DNA from: Scandinavium sp002470465
GTDB lineage: Bacteria; Pseudomonadota; Gammaproteobacteria; Enterobacterales; Enterobacteriaceae
Length of the DNA: 64,000 bases
Assembly: GCF_040750395.1 (NCBI RefSeq)
Contig: NZ_JBFLVD010000011.1
Span: 124,001-188,000 of the forward strand
Direction of reading: 5' to 3'
The translations under genes were made by a program, and so were the position numbers. This document shows, one piece after another, positions 29,154 to 38,807 of this stretch; position 1 is the first letter of the stretch, and each line of letters opens with the position of its first letter. The notes under the pieces are model-generated. The model was not told where the DNA came from. It ran no database searches and saw only the letters and a program-made list of their open reading frames with translations.

Positions 29154-29837
29154 ATGACGGCAATTGCCCCGGTAATCACCATTGATGGGCCAAGCGGTGC
29201 AGGAAAAGGCACCTTGTGCAAGGCAATGGCGGAAGCGTTGCAGTGGCATCTGCTGGATTCAGGTGCGATCTACCGCGTACTGGCTCTGGCGGCATTACAT
29301 CATCATGTTGACGTGACTTCGGAAGAGGCGCTGGTGCCGCTGGCTGCACACCTTGACGTGCGCTTTGTCTCCACCGACGGCAATCTTGAAGTGATCCTCG
29401 AAGGTGAAGACGTCAGCGGTGAAATCCGTACTCAGGAAGTGGCTAATGCGGCGTCCCAGGTGGCGGCATTTCCACGCGTACGTGAAGCCCTTCTGCGCCG
29501 TCAGCGCGCGTTTCGTGAAGCGCCAGGCTTGATTGCAGATGGACGGGATATGGGAACCGTGGTCTTCACCGATGCGCCCGTTAAAATTTTCCTTGACGCT
29601 TCGCCGGAAGAACGTGCTCAGCGCCGTATGCTTCAGTTGCAGGAAAAGGGCTTTAGTGTTAACTTTGATCGCCTTTTGGCAGAGATCAAGGAACGCGACG
29701 ATCGTGACCGCAACCGTGCGGTGGCGCCGCTGGTTCCCGCTGCTGATGCTTTAGTCCTCGATTCAACGCGATTAAGCATTGAGCAAGTGATTGAAAAAGC
29801 GCTACAATACGCGCGCCAAAAACTGGCTGCTGCCTGA
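29154..29837 (+). CDS. cmk: Cytidylate kinase
   Basis: Phosphorylates CMP and dCMP to the diphosphates, recycling nucleotides from mRNA and phospholipid turnover. It has 227 residues, the E. coli length. The P-loop GPSGAGKG is at 12-19 and the conserved GRDMGTVVFTDA follows. The start is the ATG at 29154 (MTAIAPVITIDG), ten bases after AAGGAG; a further in-frame ATG five codons upstream overlaps that ribosome-binding site. It is co-oriented with rpsA and transcribed through into it in E. coli. Confidence 0.97.
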   Translation: MTAIAPVITIDGPSGAGKGTLCKAMAEALQWHLLDSGAIYRVLALAALHHHVDVTSEEALVPLAAHLDVRFVSTDGNLEVILEGEDVSGEIRTQEVANAASQVAAFPRVREALLRRQRAFREAPGLIADGRDMGTVVFTDAPVKIFLDASPEERAQRRMLQLQEKGFSVNFDRLLAEIKERDDRDRNRAVAPLVPAADALVLDSTRLSIEQVIEKALQYARQKLAAA

Positions 29838-29962
29838 TTTAAAGGCAGGTAAGCCTCCGAATTCGTAGTACCCCCGCTGCAACGGAGTGTGAGCGGGTAT
29901 GTAAAACAACCCCATCCGGCATGAGGCCAGATGGACGTTAATCTAACTTTTGAAGATTAAAC
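29838..29962 (+). promoter_or_regulatory. rpsA leader (S1 autoregulatory translation start region)
   Basis: The 125 bases between cmk and rpsA contain hairpin arms (CCGCTGC with GTGAGCGG; CATCCGG with CCAGATG) and an AT-rich approach to the ATG with only a weak GAAG instead of a full Shine-Dalgarno. In E. coli this folded, SD-poor leader is very efficient and is repressed by free S1. The last 20 bases appear identical to E. coli. Confidence 0.75.
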
Positions 29963-31636
29963 ATGACTGAATCTTTTGCTCAACTGTTTGAAGAATCCCT
30001 GAAAGAAATCGAAACCCGTCCGGGTTCCATCGTTCGTGGCGTTGTTGTTTCTATCGACAAAGACGTCGTTCTGGTTGATGCGGGCCTGAAATCTGAATCT
30101 GCAATCCCTGCAGAGCAGTTCAAAAACGCAGCCGGCGAACTGGAAATCCAGGTTGGTGACGAAGTTGACGTTGCGCTGGACGCAGTAGAAGACGGCTTCG
30201 GCGAAACCCTGCTGTCCCGTGAGAAAGCTAAGCGTCACGAAGCCTGGATCACGCTGGAAAAAGCATACGAAGACGCTGAAACTGTTGTTGGTGTTATCAA
30301 CGGCAAAGTTAAAGGTGGCTTCACTGTTGAGCTGAACGGTATTCGTGCGTTCCTGCCAGGTTCTCTGGTAGACGTACGTCCAGTTCGCGATACGCTGCAC
30401 CTGGAAGGCAAAGAGCTTGAGTTCAAAGTTATCAAGCTGGACCAGAAGCGTAACAACGTTGTTGTATCCCGTCGTGCCGTTATCGAATCCGAAAACAGCG
30501 CAGAACGCGATCAGCTGCTGGAAAACCTGCAGGAAGGCATGGAAGTCAAAGGTATCGTTAAGAACCTCACTGACTACGGAGCATTCGTTGACCTGGGCGG
30601 CGTTGATGGCCTGCTGCACATCACCGACATGGCGTGGAAACGCGTTAAGCACCCAAGCGAAATCGTGAACGTGGGCGACGAAATCACTGTTAAAGTGCTG
30701 AAGTTCGACCGCGAGCGTACTCGTGTATCCCTCGGCCTGAAACAGCTGGGCGAAGATCCATGGGTAGCTATCGCTAAGCGTTACCCAGAAGGCACTAAAC
30801 TGACTGGTCGCGTGACTAACCTGACTGACTACGGCTGCTTCGTTGAAATCGAAGAAGGCGTTGAAGGCCTGGTACACGTTTCCGAAATGGACTGGACCAA
30901 CAAAAACATCCACCCATCCAAAGTTGTTAACGTTGGTGACGTAGTGGAAGTGATGGTTCTGGATATCGACGAAGAACGTCGTCGTATCTCCCTGGGCCTG
31001 AAACAGTGCAAAAACAACCCATGGCAGCAGTTTGCGGAAACCCACAACAAGGGTGACCGTGTTGAAGGTAAAATCAAGTCTATCACTGACTTCGGTATCT
31101 TCATCGGCCTGGACGGCGGTATCGATGGCCTGGTTCACCTGTCTGACATCTCCTGGAACGTTGCAGGCGAAGAAGCAGTTCGTGAATACAAAAAAGGCGA
31201 CGAAATCGCTGCAGTTGTTCTGCAGGTTGACGCAGAGCGTGAGCGTATCTCCCTGGGCGTTAAGCAGCTCGCAGAAGATCCGTTCAACAACTGGGTTGCA
31301 CTGAACAAGAAAGGCGCAATCGTAAACGGTAAAGTGACTGCAGTTGACGCGAAAGGCGCAACCGTAGAGCTGGCTGACGGCGTTGAAGGTTACCTGCGCG
31401 CTTCTGAAGCATCCCGTGACCGCGTTGAAGATGCAACTCTGGTTCTGAGCGTAGGCGACGACGTTGAAGCTAAATTCACCGGCGTTGACCGTAAGAACCG
31501 TGCAATCAGCCTGTCTGTTCGTGCTAAAGACGAAGCTGACGAGAAAGATGCAATCGCTTCTGTTAACAACAAACAGGAAGAAGGCAACTTCTCTAACGCT
31601 ATGGCTGAAGCATTCAAAGCAGCTAAAGGCGAGTAA
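29963..31636 (+). CDS. rpsA: 30S ribosomal protein S1
   Basis: Ribosomal protein that binds mRNA and lets the 30S subunit load structured or SD-poor messages; also a host subunit of phage Q-beta replicase. It has 557 residues, the E. coli length. Six S1 (OB-fold) repeats are visible, the last four with the repeated pattern LTDYGAFVDLGGVDGLLH or close relatives. The first two are divergent and bind the ribosome. Codon use is extreme (GTT, GAA, CTG, AAA), typical of very high expression. Its translation is self-regulated through the leader. Confidence 0.99.
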   Translation: MTESFAQLFEESLKEIETRPGSIVRGVVVSIDKDVVLVDAGLKSESAIPAEQFKNAAGELEIQVGDEVDVALDAVEDGFGETLLSREKAKRHEAWITLEKAYEDAETVVGVINGKVKGGFTVELNGIRAFLPGSLVDVRPVRDTLHLEGKELEFKVIKLDQKRNNVVVSRRAVIESENSAERDQLLENLQEGMEVKGIVKNLTDYGAFVDLGGVDGLLHITDMAWKRVKHPSEIVNVGDEITVKVLKFDRERTRVSLGLKQLGEDPWVAIAKRYPEGTKLTGRVTNLTDYGCFVEIEEGVEGLVHVSEMDWTNKNIHPSKVVNVGDVVEVMVLDIDEERRRISLGLKQCKNNPWQQFAETHNKGDRVEGKIKSITDFGIFIGLDGGIDGLVHLSDISWNVAGEEAVREYKKGDEIAAVVLQVDAERERISLGVKQLAEDPFNNWVALNKKGAIVNGKVTAVDAKGATVELADGVEGYLRASEASRDRVEDATLVLSVGDDVEAKFTGVDRKNRAISLSVRAKDEADEKDAIASVNNKQEEGNFSNAMAEAFKAAKGE

Positions 31637-31696
31637 TCAAGTCACTCTTTACGAGTAACTTGACAGATTGCAGGATTCGTCCTGTAATCAACAACA

Positions 31697-31722
31697 AAGG
31701 GCGGCTATGGCCGCCCTTGTTC
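31697..31722 (+). terminator. Hairpin between rpsA and ihfB
   Basis: A 9-bp perfect stem AAGGGCGGC/GCCGCCCTT with a TATG loop followed by GTTC. The T-tail is weak, so termination after rpsA may be partial. Confidence 0.7.
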
Positions 31723-31765
31723 AAGCTGTCAGCTTAACCTTTCCTGAAAGGAAACCGGAGGAATC

Positions 31766-32053
31766 ATGACCAAGTCAGAGCTCATTGAAAGACTTGCAAG
31801 CCAGCAATCTCACATCCCTGCGAAAGCGGTAGAAGATGCTGTGAAAGAGATGCTGGAACATATGGCCTCTACGCTGGCCCAGGGCGAGCGCATTGAAATC
31901 CGCGGTTTCGGCAGTTTCTCTTTGCACTACCGTGCCCCACGCGTTGGGCGCAACCCAAAAACCGGCGATAAAGTTGAGCTGGAAGGTAAATACGTTCCTC
32001 ACTTTAAGCCAGGTAAAGAATTGCGCGATCGCGCCAATATTTACGGCGATTGA
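31766..32053 (+). CDS. ihfB: Integration host factor beta subunit
   Basis: Half of the IHF heterodimer, a nucleoid protein that bends DNA by about 160 degrees in recombination, replication and transcription. It has 95 residues, one more (terminal Asp) than E. coli. The DNA-wrapping beta-arm GRNPKTGDKVELEG with its intercalating proline and the start MTKSELIERLASQQSHIP are typical. GGAGG lies just upstream of the ATG. Confidence 0.98.
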   Translation: MTKSELIERLASQQSHIPAKAVEDAVKEMLEHMASTLAQGERIEIRGFGSFSLHYRAPRVGRNPKTGDKVELEGKYVPHFKPGKELRDRANIYGD

Positions 32054-32086
32054 GTTCCCGGAACGCTCCGGAACTTGAACGTGAAG

Positions 32087-32114
32087 AAAGCACCTGTGGG
32101 TGCTTTTTTTGTTT
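32087..32114 (+). terminator. ihfB terminator
   Basis: Stem AAAGCACC/GGTGCTTT (32087-32094 and 32099-32106) with a TGTG loop and a long T-run. Confidence 0.92.
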
Positions 32115-32278
32115 TATTGCTGTCGCTGCTGACGGTGATCATTTCTGAAGCCTCCTCGCAATTTCTCTTGTGCGTGCTGCAACAACGCAAACTCCCCGGA
32201 AACCCCCTCGTAAAATTCCTTTTTAACTGACGACAAGCCTGCCTGACTTCGCAACACTGCCTGTGACAAGGAGGCGTC

Positions 32279-34537
32279 ATGCGGTTACCGACATTAGCTA
32301 CCTGCGCCATCGCCGGCATTTGCCCGCTGCTTTGGTTACCCGAGCTGCCCTCAGCGATCGTTACCGGCGGAATAACGCTGTTGGCCGCATCGCTTTGCTT
32401 TTCAGCCAGCCTATTGAGAATCATTGGATTAACTCTCCTTTTTTTCTGTTGGGGAATTTTTGCAGCTCACGATGTTGTGATTCCTGCGAATACCCTGTCA
32501 GGAAAAACAGTGCAGGCTGAGGTGGAGATAGTTGCCTCTGACGGGGAAGAGAAGCACTACGCGAAGCTACTGAGTATCAATGGGCTGCGGCAGTTTCCGG
32601 CGCCAGGGATTGTGCTTTATGGGCAGCGTTTGCCAGGTACCGTTTGCGCAGGGCAGCTATGGAAAATGACTCTGCGTACCAGAGCGGTACATGGCCTGCT
32701 GAATGAGGGTATGTTTGACAGCCAGCGATATGCATTTTCGCTACACCGTCCGCTAACAGGCCGATTTACTCATGCAACGGTTTTGCAGCAAAGCTGCAGC
32801 CTGCGCGCCCGGTTTGTCACATCACTCTTTAAGAGCGTTGAACGCTATCCCTGGCATCAAGTGATGCTTGCGTTGGCCGTTGGAGAGCGTGTTGCTGTCT
32901 CCGCGGAGATAAAAATGCTACTGCAGCAGACCGCAACTTCACACCTTATGGCTATTTCAGGCCTGCATATTTCACTGGTGGCGATGCTGGGCTGGCTTGT
33001 CGTCAGGGGTATACAAATCGTTATGCCCTGTAAGTGGATTGGCTGGAGAATACCTGTGTGTGCCACCTTTTTGGTGGGCGCCTTTTATGCGTGGCTAAGC
33101 GGCATGGAGCCACCGGCGCTGCGCACCGTCGTTGCAACCGGTATCTGGCTTCTGTTGCGAATGAGAGGTAATAAATGGACATCGTGGGAGGTATGGCTAT
33201 GCTGCGTGGCGGCCATTCTGGTCCTGGATCCTTTGGCGATATTGTCACAAAGCCTGTGGCTTTCTGCTTTCGCCGTTGCAACGCTTATCTTCTGGTATCA
33301 ATGGGTACCGTGCCGCCGAATCAGACGCTCTGCGCTGCTGAATGCCGTCTGGAGTCTGCTGCATCTGCAGTCCGGACTGATGTTTCTGCTGCTCCCGCTT
33401 CAGGTTTTCATTTTCAACGGGATCTCCTGGACATCCTTGCCCGCAAACTTTGTTGCCGTGCCGCTGGTTACCCTGTGTGAGATCCCACTGCTGTTAGCCG
33501 GGATGGTGCTCCATTTGACCGGCCCGGAGGTTATCGAGCAAGGCGTCTGGTTGATGGCGGACAGGTTGCTTGCTGGCCTGTTCTGGTTTTTACGTTCTCT
33601 GCCGGAAGGCTGGCGAGAGGTGGATTATCGCTGGCAAAGTCTCACGCTGTTGCCATGGCTTGCCGTTGTACTCTGGCGTCTTGATGGCTGGATAAAATGG
33701 CCCGGGATATCCCTGACGAGCTGCGTTCTGCTGGCTTCGCCATTGTGGCGCCCGCTATCGCAGGGCTGGTCCGTGACGATGCTGGATGTCGGGCAGGGGC
33801 TGTCCATGGTCATCGAGCGCAACGGCAAAGCGATTCTGTATGACACCGGTCTTGCATGGCCGGGAGGAGACAGTGCACGGCAGCTGATTGTTCCCTGGCT
33901 GCGCTGGCATCACATAACACCGGAAGGCATTATTCTCAGCCACGAGCATCTCGATCATCGCGGCGGGCTGAATACGTTACTCAAAACCTGGCCTGATGTC
34001 TGGGTACGGAGTTCTTTGTCATGGCCAAACCACCGGCCCTGTCAAAGAGGAGAGAACTGGCGCTGGCAGGGGCTGACGTTCAAAGCACTGTGGCCTTTGC
34101 CTGAAAACAGAACCGAAGGGAATAATCGTTCCTGTGTCGTTCGGGTCGATGACGGGCGAAATAGTTTCCTGATGACGGGAGATATTGAAATACCGGCGGA
34201 AATGTCGATGCTGAGCCGCTATTGGCAACATCTTGCGTCTACACTTGTTCAGGTGCCGCATCACGGTAGTAGTACCTCCTCATCGCCGGCGCTGCTGCAG
34301 GCAGTCGGTGGGCGGGCGGCGCTGTCATCTGCTGCACGGTATAACGCATGGCATTTTCCGTCCGCGAAGGTTAAGGCGCGCTATACGCAAAGGGATTACC
34401 AGTGGTTCGATACGGCCCGTCAGGGGCAGATAACGGTCAATTTTTCGCCGGAAGGTTGGCAAATCCAGAGCTTACGCGATCAAATATCCCCCCGCTGGTA
34501 TCATCAGTGGTTTGGCGATGCCCGTGATAACGGGTAG
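32279..34537 (+). CDS. ycaI: ComEC/Rec2-family DNA-uptake channel homologue YcaI
   Basis: Polytopic membrane protein homologous to ComEC, the inner-membrane channel for single-stranded DNA in natural competence; E. coli has the gene but competence is not normally observed. It has 752 residues, near the E. coli 754. A hydrophobic N-terminal region and OB-like domain are followed by the competence domain with the hallmark AISGLHISLVAMLGW. A C-terminal metallo-beta-lactamase-like domain carries LSHEHLDHRGG and VPHHGSSTSS. The frame is intact. It runs into msbA 36 bases later and probably contains its promoter. Confidence 0.94.
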   Translation: MRLPTLATCAIAGICPLLWLPELPSAIVTGGITLLAASLCFSASLLRIIGLTLLFFCWGIFAAHDVVIPANTLSGKTVQAEVEIVASDGEEKHYAKLLSINGLRQFPAPGIVLYGQRLPGTVCAGQLWKMTLRTRAVHGLLNEGMFDSQRYAFSLHRPLTGRFTHATVLQQSCSLRARFVTSLFKSVERYPWHQVMLALAVGERVAVSAEIKMLLQQTATSHLMAISGLHISLVAMLGWLVVRGIQIVMPCKWIGWRIPVCATFLVGAFYAWLSGMEPPALRTVVATGIWLLLRMRGNKWTSWEVWLCCVAAILVLDPLAILSQSLWLSAFAVATLIFWYQWVPCRRIRRSALLNAVWSLLHLQSGLMFLLLPLQVFIFNGISWTSLPANFVAVPLVTLCEIPLLLAGMVLHLTGPEVIEQGVWLMADRLLAGLFWFLRSLPEGWREVDYRWQSLTLLPWLAVVLWRLDGWIKWPGISLTSCVLLASPLWRPLSQGWSVTMLDVGQGLSMVIERNGKAILYDTGLAWPGGDSARQLIVPWLRWHHITPEGIILSHEHLDHRGGLNTLLKTWPDVWVRSSLSWPNHRPCQRGENWRWQGLTFKALWPLPENRTEGNNRSCVVRVDDGRNSFLMTGDIEIPAEMSMLSRYWQHLASTLVQVPHHGSSTSSSPALLQAVGGRAALSSAARYNAWHFPSAKVKARYTQRDYQWFDTARQGQITVNFSPEGWQIQSLRDQISPRWYHQWFGDARDNG

Positions 34538-34573
34538 AATGTGCGGCTATCTCAACATAAGCTGGTTTTTTGA

Positions 34574-36322
34574 ATGCAGAACGACAAAGATCTCTCGACG
34601 TGGCAGACTTTCCGCCGACTCTGGCCAACGATTGCGCCTTTCAAAGCGGGCCTGATCGTCTCTGCGGTCGCGTTAATTCTTAACGCTGCCAGCGACACCT
34701 TTATGCTGTCGCTTCTCAAGCCGTTACTGGATGACGGTTTTGGTAAAACGGATCGCTCTGTGCTGCTATGGATGCCGTTGGTGGTGATTGGTTTGATGGT
34801 CCTGCGTGGTATCACCAGCTATATCTCAAGCTACTGTATTTCATGGGTTTCTGGCAAGGTCGTGATGACTATGCGCCGCCGTCTTTTCGGCCATATGATG
34901 GGCATGCCGGTCGCCTTCTTTGACAAGCAGTCTACGGGGACATTGCTGTCCCGAATCACCTATGACTCTGAGCAGGTCGCGTCATCTTCTTCCAGCGCGT
35001 TGATCACCGTTGTGCGTGAAGGGGCCTCGATCATTGGCCTGTTCGTGATGATGTTCTGGTACAGCTGGCAGCTGTCGGTGATCCTCATCGTGCTGGCGCC
35101 AATTGTTTCCTTTGCGATCCGCCTGGTTTCAAAGCGCTTCCGCAGCATCAGTAAAAATATGCAGAACACGATGGGGCAGGTGACCACCAGCGCGGAGCAG
35201 ATGCTAAAAGGGCATAAAGAAGTGCTGATGTTCGGCGGCCAGGAAGTGGAAACCAAACGCTTTGATAAAGTCAGTAATAAGATGCGTACTCAGGGTATGA
35301 AGATGGTCTCTGCCTCTTCTATCTCCGATCCGATCATTCAGCTGATTGCTTCTCTGGCGCTGGCGTTTGTTCTGTATGCGGCAAGCTTTCCGAGCGTAAT
35401 GGATACCCTGACTGCCGGTACAATCACCGTTGTCTTCTCCTCCATGATTGCTCTGATGCGTCCGTTGAAATCTCTGACCAACGTCAACGCCCAGTTCCAG
35501 CGCGGTATGGCGGCCTGTCAGACCCTGTTCGCTATCCTCGACAGCGAGCAGGAGAAAGACGAAGGCACTCGCGTTGTTGAGCGTGCAAAGGGTAACGTCG
35601 AATTCCGCGATGTCACCTTCACTTATCCGGGTCGTGAAGTACCTGCGCTGCGTGATATCAACCTGAACATTCCGGAAGGTAAAACCGTTGCGCTGGTTGG
35701 GCGTTCGGGTTCCGGTAAATCAACGATGGCGAGCCTGATTACCCGTTTCTACGATGTGGACAAGGGTAACATCATCCTGGACGGGCATGATATTCGTGAA
35801 TATACGCTGGCATCCTTACGCGATCAGGTCGCGCTGGTGTCTCAGAACGTTCACCTGTTTAACGATACGGTAGCTAACAACATTGCGTATGCCCGCACCG
35901 ACATCTACAGCCGCGAAGACATCGAGAAAGCCGCGAAAATGGCCTACGCCATGGATTTCATCAATAAGATGGATAACGGTCTGGACACGGTGATCGGCGA
36001 AAACGGCGTGCTGCTTTCCGGCGGGCAGCGCCAGCGTATTGCCATTGCGCGTGCTCTGCTGCGAGACAGCCCAATCCTGATTCTGGATGAAGCGACCTCC
36101 GCGCTGGATACAGAATCCGAACGTGCTATTCAGGCCGCTCTCGATGAGCTACAGAAAAACCGCACTTCTCTGGTGATTGCTCACCGCCTGTCGACTATCG
36201 AAAAAGCCGATGAAATCGTGGTGGTGGAAGACGGTCGCATCGTCGAGCGTGGCAGCCATCAGGACCTGATCGAACACCGTGGCGTGTACGCACAGCTGCA
36301 TAAAATGCAGTTTGGGCAATGA
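34574..36322 (+). CDS. msbA: Lipid A flippase MsbA
   Basis: Homodimeric ABC exporter that flips core lipid A across the inner membrane; essential for lipopolysaccharide export. It has 582 residues, the E. coli length. Six membrane helices span about 20-310. Walker A GRSGSGKS is at 376-383 (Lys382), the signature LLSGGQRQR follows, and Walker B is LILDEATSALD. The stop overlaps the lpxK ATG by four bases (ATGA), so the two are translationally coupled. Confidence 0.98.
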   Translation: MQNDKDLSTWQTFRRLWPTIAPFKAGLIVSAVALILNAASDTFMLSLLKPLLDDGFGKTDRSVLLWMPLVVIGLMVLRGITSYISSYCISWVSGKVVMTMRRRLFGHMMGMPVAFFDKQSTGTLLSRITYDSEQVASSSSSALITVVREGASIIGLFVMMFWYSWQLSVILIVLAPIVSFAIRLVSKRFRSISKNMQNTMGQVTTSAEQMLKGHKEVLMFGGQEVETKRFDKVSNKMRTQGMKMVSASSISDPIIQLIASLALAFVLYAASFPSVMDTLTAGTITVVFSSMIALMRPLKSLTNVNAQFQRGMAACQTLFAILDSEQEKDEGTRVVERAKGNVEFRDVTFTYPGREVPALRDINLNIPEGKTVALVGRSGSGKSTMASLITRFYDVDKGNIILDGHDIREYTLASLRDQVALVSQNVHLFNDTVANNIAYARTDIYSREDIEKAAKMAYAMDFINKMDNGLDTVIGENGVLLSGGQRQRIAIARALLRDSPILILDEATSALDTESERAIQAALDELQKNRTSLVIAHRLSTIEKADEIVVVEDGRIVERGSHQDLIEHRGVYAQLHKMQFGQ

Positions 36323-37299
36323 TCGCACGCATCTGGTCTGGCGAATCGCTTCTCTGGCTGCTGTTGCTGCCGCTTTCCTGGCTGTATGGCCTGGTGAGCG
36401 GCGCTATTCGCCTGAGCTACCGCCTTGGCCTTAAAAAAGCCTGGCGCGCGCCAGTGCCGGTGGTGGTGGTGGGAAATCTGACTGCGGGTGGTAATGGGAA
36501 AACGCCTGTGGCGATCTGGCTGGTGGAGCAACTTCAGCAGCAGGGTATTAAAGTGGGTGTTGTTTCCCGCGGTTACGGTGGCAAAGCGGCACGCTATCCG
36601 CTGGTGCTGACGCCCCGGACGCTCCCTTCAGAAGCAGGTGACGAACCCGTACTGATTTATCAGCGCACGGGCGCACCCGTTGCCGTTTCCCCCAGCCGCA
36701 GCGAAGCCGTTCAGGCATTACTGGCGGGTCAAGATCTGCAGATTATCATTACTGACGATGGTCTTCAGCATTACCGCCTTGCCCGTGATGTTGAAATTGT
36801 GGTGATTGATGGCGTTCGTCGCTTCGGCAACGGCTGGTGGTTACCGGCAGGGCCAATGCGCGAACGGGCCTCTCGCCTGAAGAGCGTGGATGCCGCTATC
36901 GTCAATGGTGGCGTGCCGCGCCAGGGTGAGATTCCCATGCAGCTGCACCCGGGCCTCGCGGTTAACCTGAGAACCGGTGAAAAACGTAGCGTATCTTCAC
37001 TTACTGATGTAGTTGCTATGGCCGGAATTGGTCACCCACCACGCTTTTTTGCCACCCTCGAGCAGTGTGGCGTTCAGCCAGTCAAAACTGTTGCGTTGAA
37101 CGATCATCAGGTATTAGCAGCCGAAGACCTTCAGGCTCTGGCAACGGAAGGGCAAACGCTCATTATGACGGAAAAAGACGCCGTAAAATGCCGTCAATTT
37201 GCACAGGATAACTGGTGGTATTTACCGGTAGACGCTGTTTTCGATGACGAAAGCGCGCCGCGGTTGATTCAGAAACTGGTCGGCCTCGTCCGGCGTTAG
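36319..37299 (+). CDS. lpxK: Tetraacyldisaccharide 4'-kinase
   Basis: Membrane-associated kinase that adds the 4'-phosphate of lipid A, giving lipid IVA. It has 326 residues, two fewer than E. coli. An N-terminal hydrophobic helix (about residues 10-30) is followed by the P-loop GNLTAGGNGKTPV (about 52-64) and the conserved DDGLQHYRL. The ATG lies inside the msbA stop. Its product is finished into Kdo2-lipid A using sugar activated by KdsB, encoded three genes downstream. Confidence 0.97.
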   Translation: MIARIWSGESLLWLLLLPLSWLYGLVSGAIRLSYRLGLKKAWRAPVPVVVVGNLTAGGNGKTPVAIWLVEQLQQQGIKVGVVSRGYGGKAARYPLVLTPRTLPSEAGDEPVLIYQRTGAPVAVSPSRSEAVQALLAGQDLQIIITDDGLQHYRLARDVEIVVIDGVRRFGNGWWLPAGPMRERASRLKSVDAAIVNGGVPRQGEIPMQLHPGLAVNLRTGEKRSVSSLTDVVAMAGIGHPPRFFATLEQCGVQPVKTVALNDHQVLAAEDLQALATEGQTLIMTEKDAVKCRQFAQDNWWYLPVDAVFDDESAPRLIQKLVGLVRR

Positions 37300-37339
37300 C
37301 ATTCCGCGCGCGGGCAGGCAAAGCTGACGAGGGCATTGA

Positions 37340-38569
37340 ATGTCAGAAGTAACGCTTTCACTTACCGCCGCGCGCCACCTTCATCTGGCCGCTCAGGGCC
37401 TGCTAAAAAAAAACCGCCGCCGTCCTCAGCCTGAAGATATTCTCGCTACCATTCAGCGCATGTCTCTGCTGCAAATCGATACCATCAATGTGGTTGCCCG
37501 AAGCCCTTATCTGGTGTTATTCAGCCGCCTCGGCGCTTACCCGCAGCACTGGCTGGATGAATCGCTCGGTCGGGGGGATCTGATGGAATACTGGGCTCAT
37601 GAGGCCTGTTTTCTGCCGAGAAGTGACTTTCCCCTGATACGCCACAGAATGCTTTCCCCGGATAAAATGGGCTGGAAGTACCGGCACGAGTGGATGACGG
37701 AGCACGCCGCAGACATTCAGGCATTAATCAATCATATTCAGCACAATGGCCCGGTTCGTTCGGCTGATTTTGAACACCCCCGAAAAGGTGCCAGCGGCTG
37801 GTGGGAGTGGAAGCCTCATAAGCGCCATCTGGAGGGATTATTTACCGCGGGTAAGGTCATGGTGATTGGTCGACATAATTTTCAACGAATCTATGATCTG
37901 ACCACCCGGGTAATGCCCCACTGGGACGACGAACGTGACCTGCTGACGCAGGAAGAAGCCGAAGAACTGATGCTGCAGAATAGTGCCCGAAGCCTGGGCA
38001 TTTTTCGCGGGCAGTGGCTGGCCGACTATTATCGCTTACGCCAGCCAGCGTTGCCCTCTTTGTTGGCGCGCTGGCAGGAAGAAGGGCGCATTATTCCGCT
38101 GGAAGTGGAAAAGCTCGGCCCGATGTGGCTGCACACCGATTATCTGCCACAGCTGGAAGAGGCGCTGGCTGGCAAGCTGACTGCCACCCATAGCGCCGTG
38201 CTCTCGCCTTTCGATCCGGTTGTCTGGGATCGCAAACGCGCTGAGCAGCTGTTTGATTTTACCTATCGCCTGGAGTGCTACACGCCTTCTCACAAGCGTC
38301 AGTATGGCTATTTTGTTCTGCCGTTGCTTCACCATGGAAAGCTGGTTGGGCGAATGGACAGCAAAATGCATCGCAAAACCGGCGTGCTGGAAATTTTTGC
38401 CCTCTATCTGGAAGAGGGCGTACGGATTACGTCTTCGCTGGAGAAAGGGCTGAAACAGGCCATTACCGATTTTGCGCGCTGGCAAGGAGCGAGTCGTATT
38501 CAGCTTAATCAGCCTCCTGGCGAACTTTTCAGCGCTCAGCCGTCAGGTTGGGAAATTGCCGCCGCATAA
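37340..38569 (+). CDS. ycaQ: YcaQ, interstrand-crosslink DNA glycosylase
   Basis: Member of the winged-helix HTH_42 (AZL/YcaQ) family; E. coli YcaQ removes bulky alkylated bases and unhooks DNA interstrand crosslinks. It has 409 residues, near the E. coli 410. The catalytic QxD motif is Gln45-Ile-Asp47 in SLLQIDTINVVAR. A run of nine A residues lies in the coding sequence at codons 22-25. It is placed between lpxK and ycaR, although its job is DNA repair. Confidence 0.93.
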   Translation: MSEVTLSLTAARHLHLAAQGLLKKNRRRPQPEDILATIQRMSLLQIDTINVVARSPYLVLFSRLGAYPQHWLDESLGRGDLMEYWAHEACFLPRSDFPLIRHRMLSPDKMGWKYRHEWMTEHAADIQALINHIQHNGPVRSADFEHPRKGASGWWEWKPHKRHLEGLFTAGKVMVIGRHNFQRIYDLTTRVMPHWDDERDLLTQEEAEELMLQNSARSLGIFRGQWLADYYRLRQPALPSLLARWQEEGRIIPLEVEKLGPMWLHTDYLPQLEEALAGKLTATHSAVLSPFDPVVWDRKRAEQLFDFTYRLECYTPSHKRQYGYFVLPLLHHGKLVGRMDSKMHRKTGVLEIFALYLEEGVRITSSLEKGLKQAITDFARWQGASRIQLNQPPGELFSAQPSGWEIAAA

Positions 38570-38624
38570 ACGGCCTCTGTGCTATGCTGCGCCAGATACT
38601 TATTCGGTCCGCTCTGGAGGAACC

Positions 38625-38807
38625 ATGGATCATCGCTTACTTGAAATCATCGCTTGCCCGGTTTGCAACGGTAAGCTCTATTACAGTCAGGATAAGCAAG
38701 AGCTTATCTGCAAGCTCGACAGCTTGTCCTTCCCGCTGCGCGACGGCATCCCCGTCCTGCTGGAAAACGAAGCCCGTCCATTGAGCGCAGAAGAGAGCCA
38801 TCCATGA
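38625..38807 (+). CDS. ycaR: YcaR, UPF0434/Trm112-like small protein
   Basis: A 60-residue protein of the UPF0434/Trm112 family with no established reaction. The N-terminal LLEIIACPVCNGKL carries a CxxC pair that could hold a metal. The start is the ATG at 38625, eight bases after TGGAGG; the frame is open further upstream through the end of ycaQ but without family similarity. Its stop overlaps the kdsB ATG by four bases (ATGA), so it is coupled to kdsB, as in E. coli. Confidence 0.93.
   Translation: MDHRLLEIIACPVCNGKLYYSQDKQELICKLDSLSFPLRDGIPVLLENEARPLSAEESHP

Noticed and set aside
29957..31138. A 393-codon open frame antisense to rpsA.
   Set aside because: It mirrors a highly codon-biased ribosomal protein gene, has low-complexity composition rich in Phe, Val and Asn, and has no ribosome-binding site or family similarity.
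32279..34537. ycaI (ComEC homologue) as evidence for an active competence island.
   Set aside because: The gene is in its core location before msbA and no other competence gene is present in the window.
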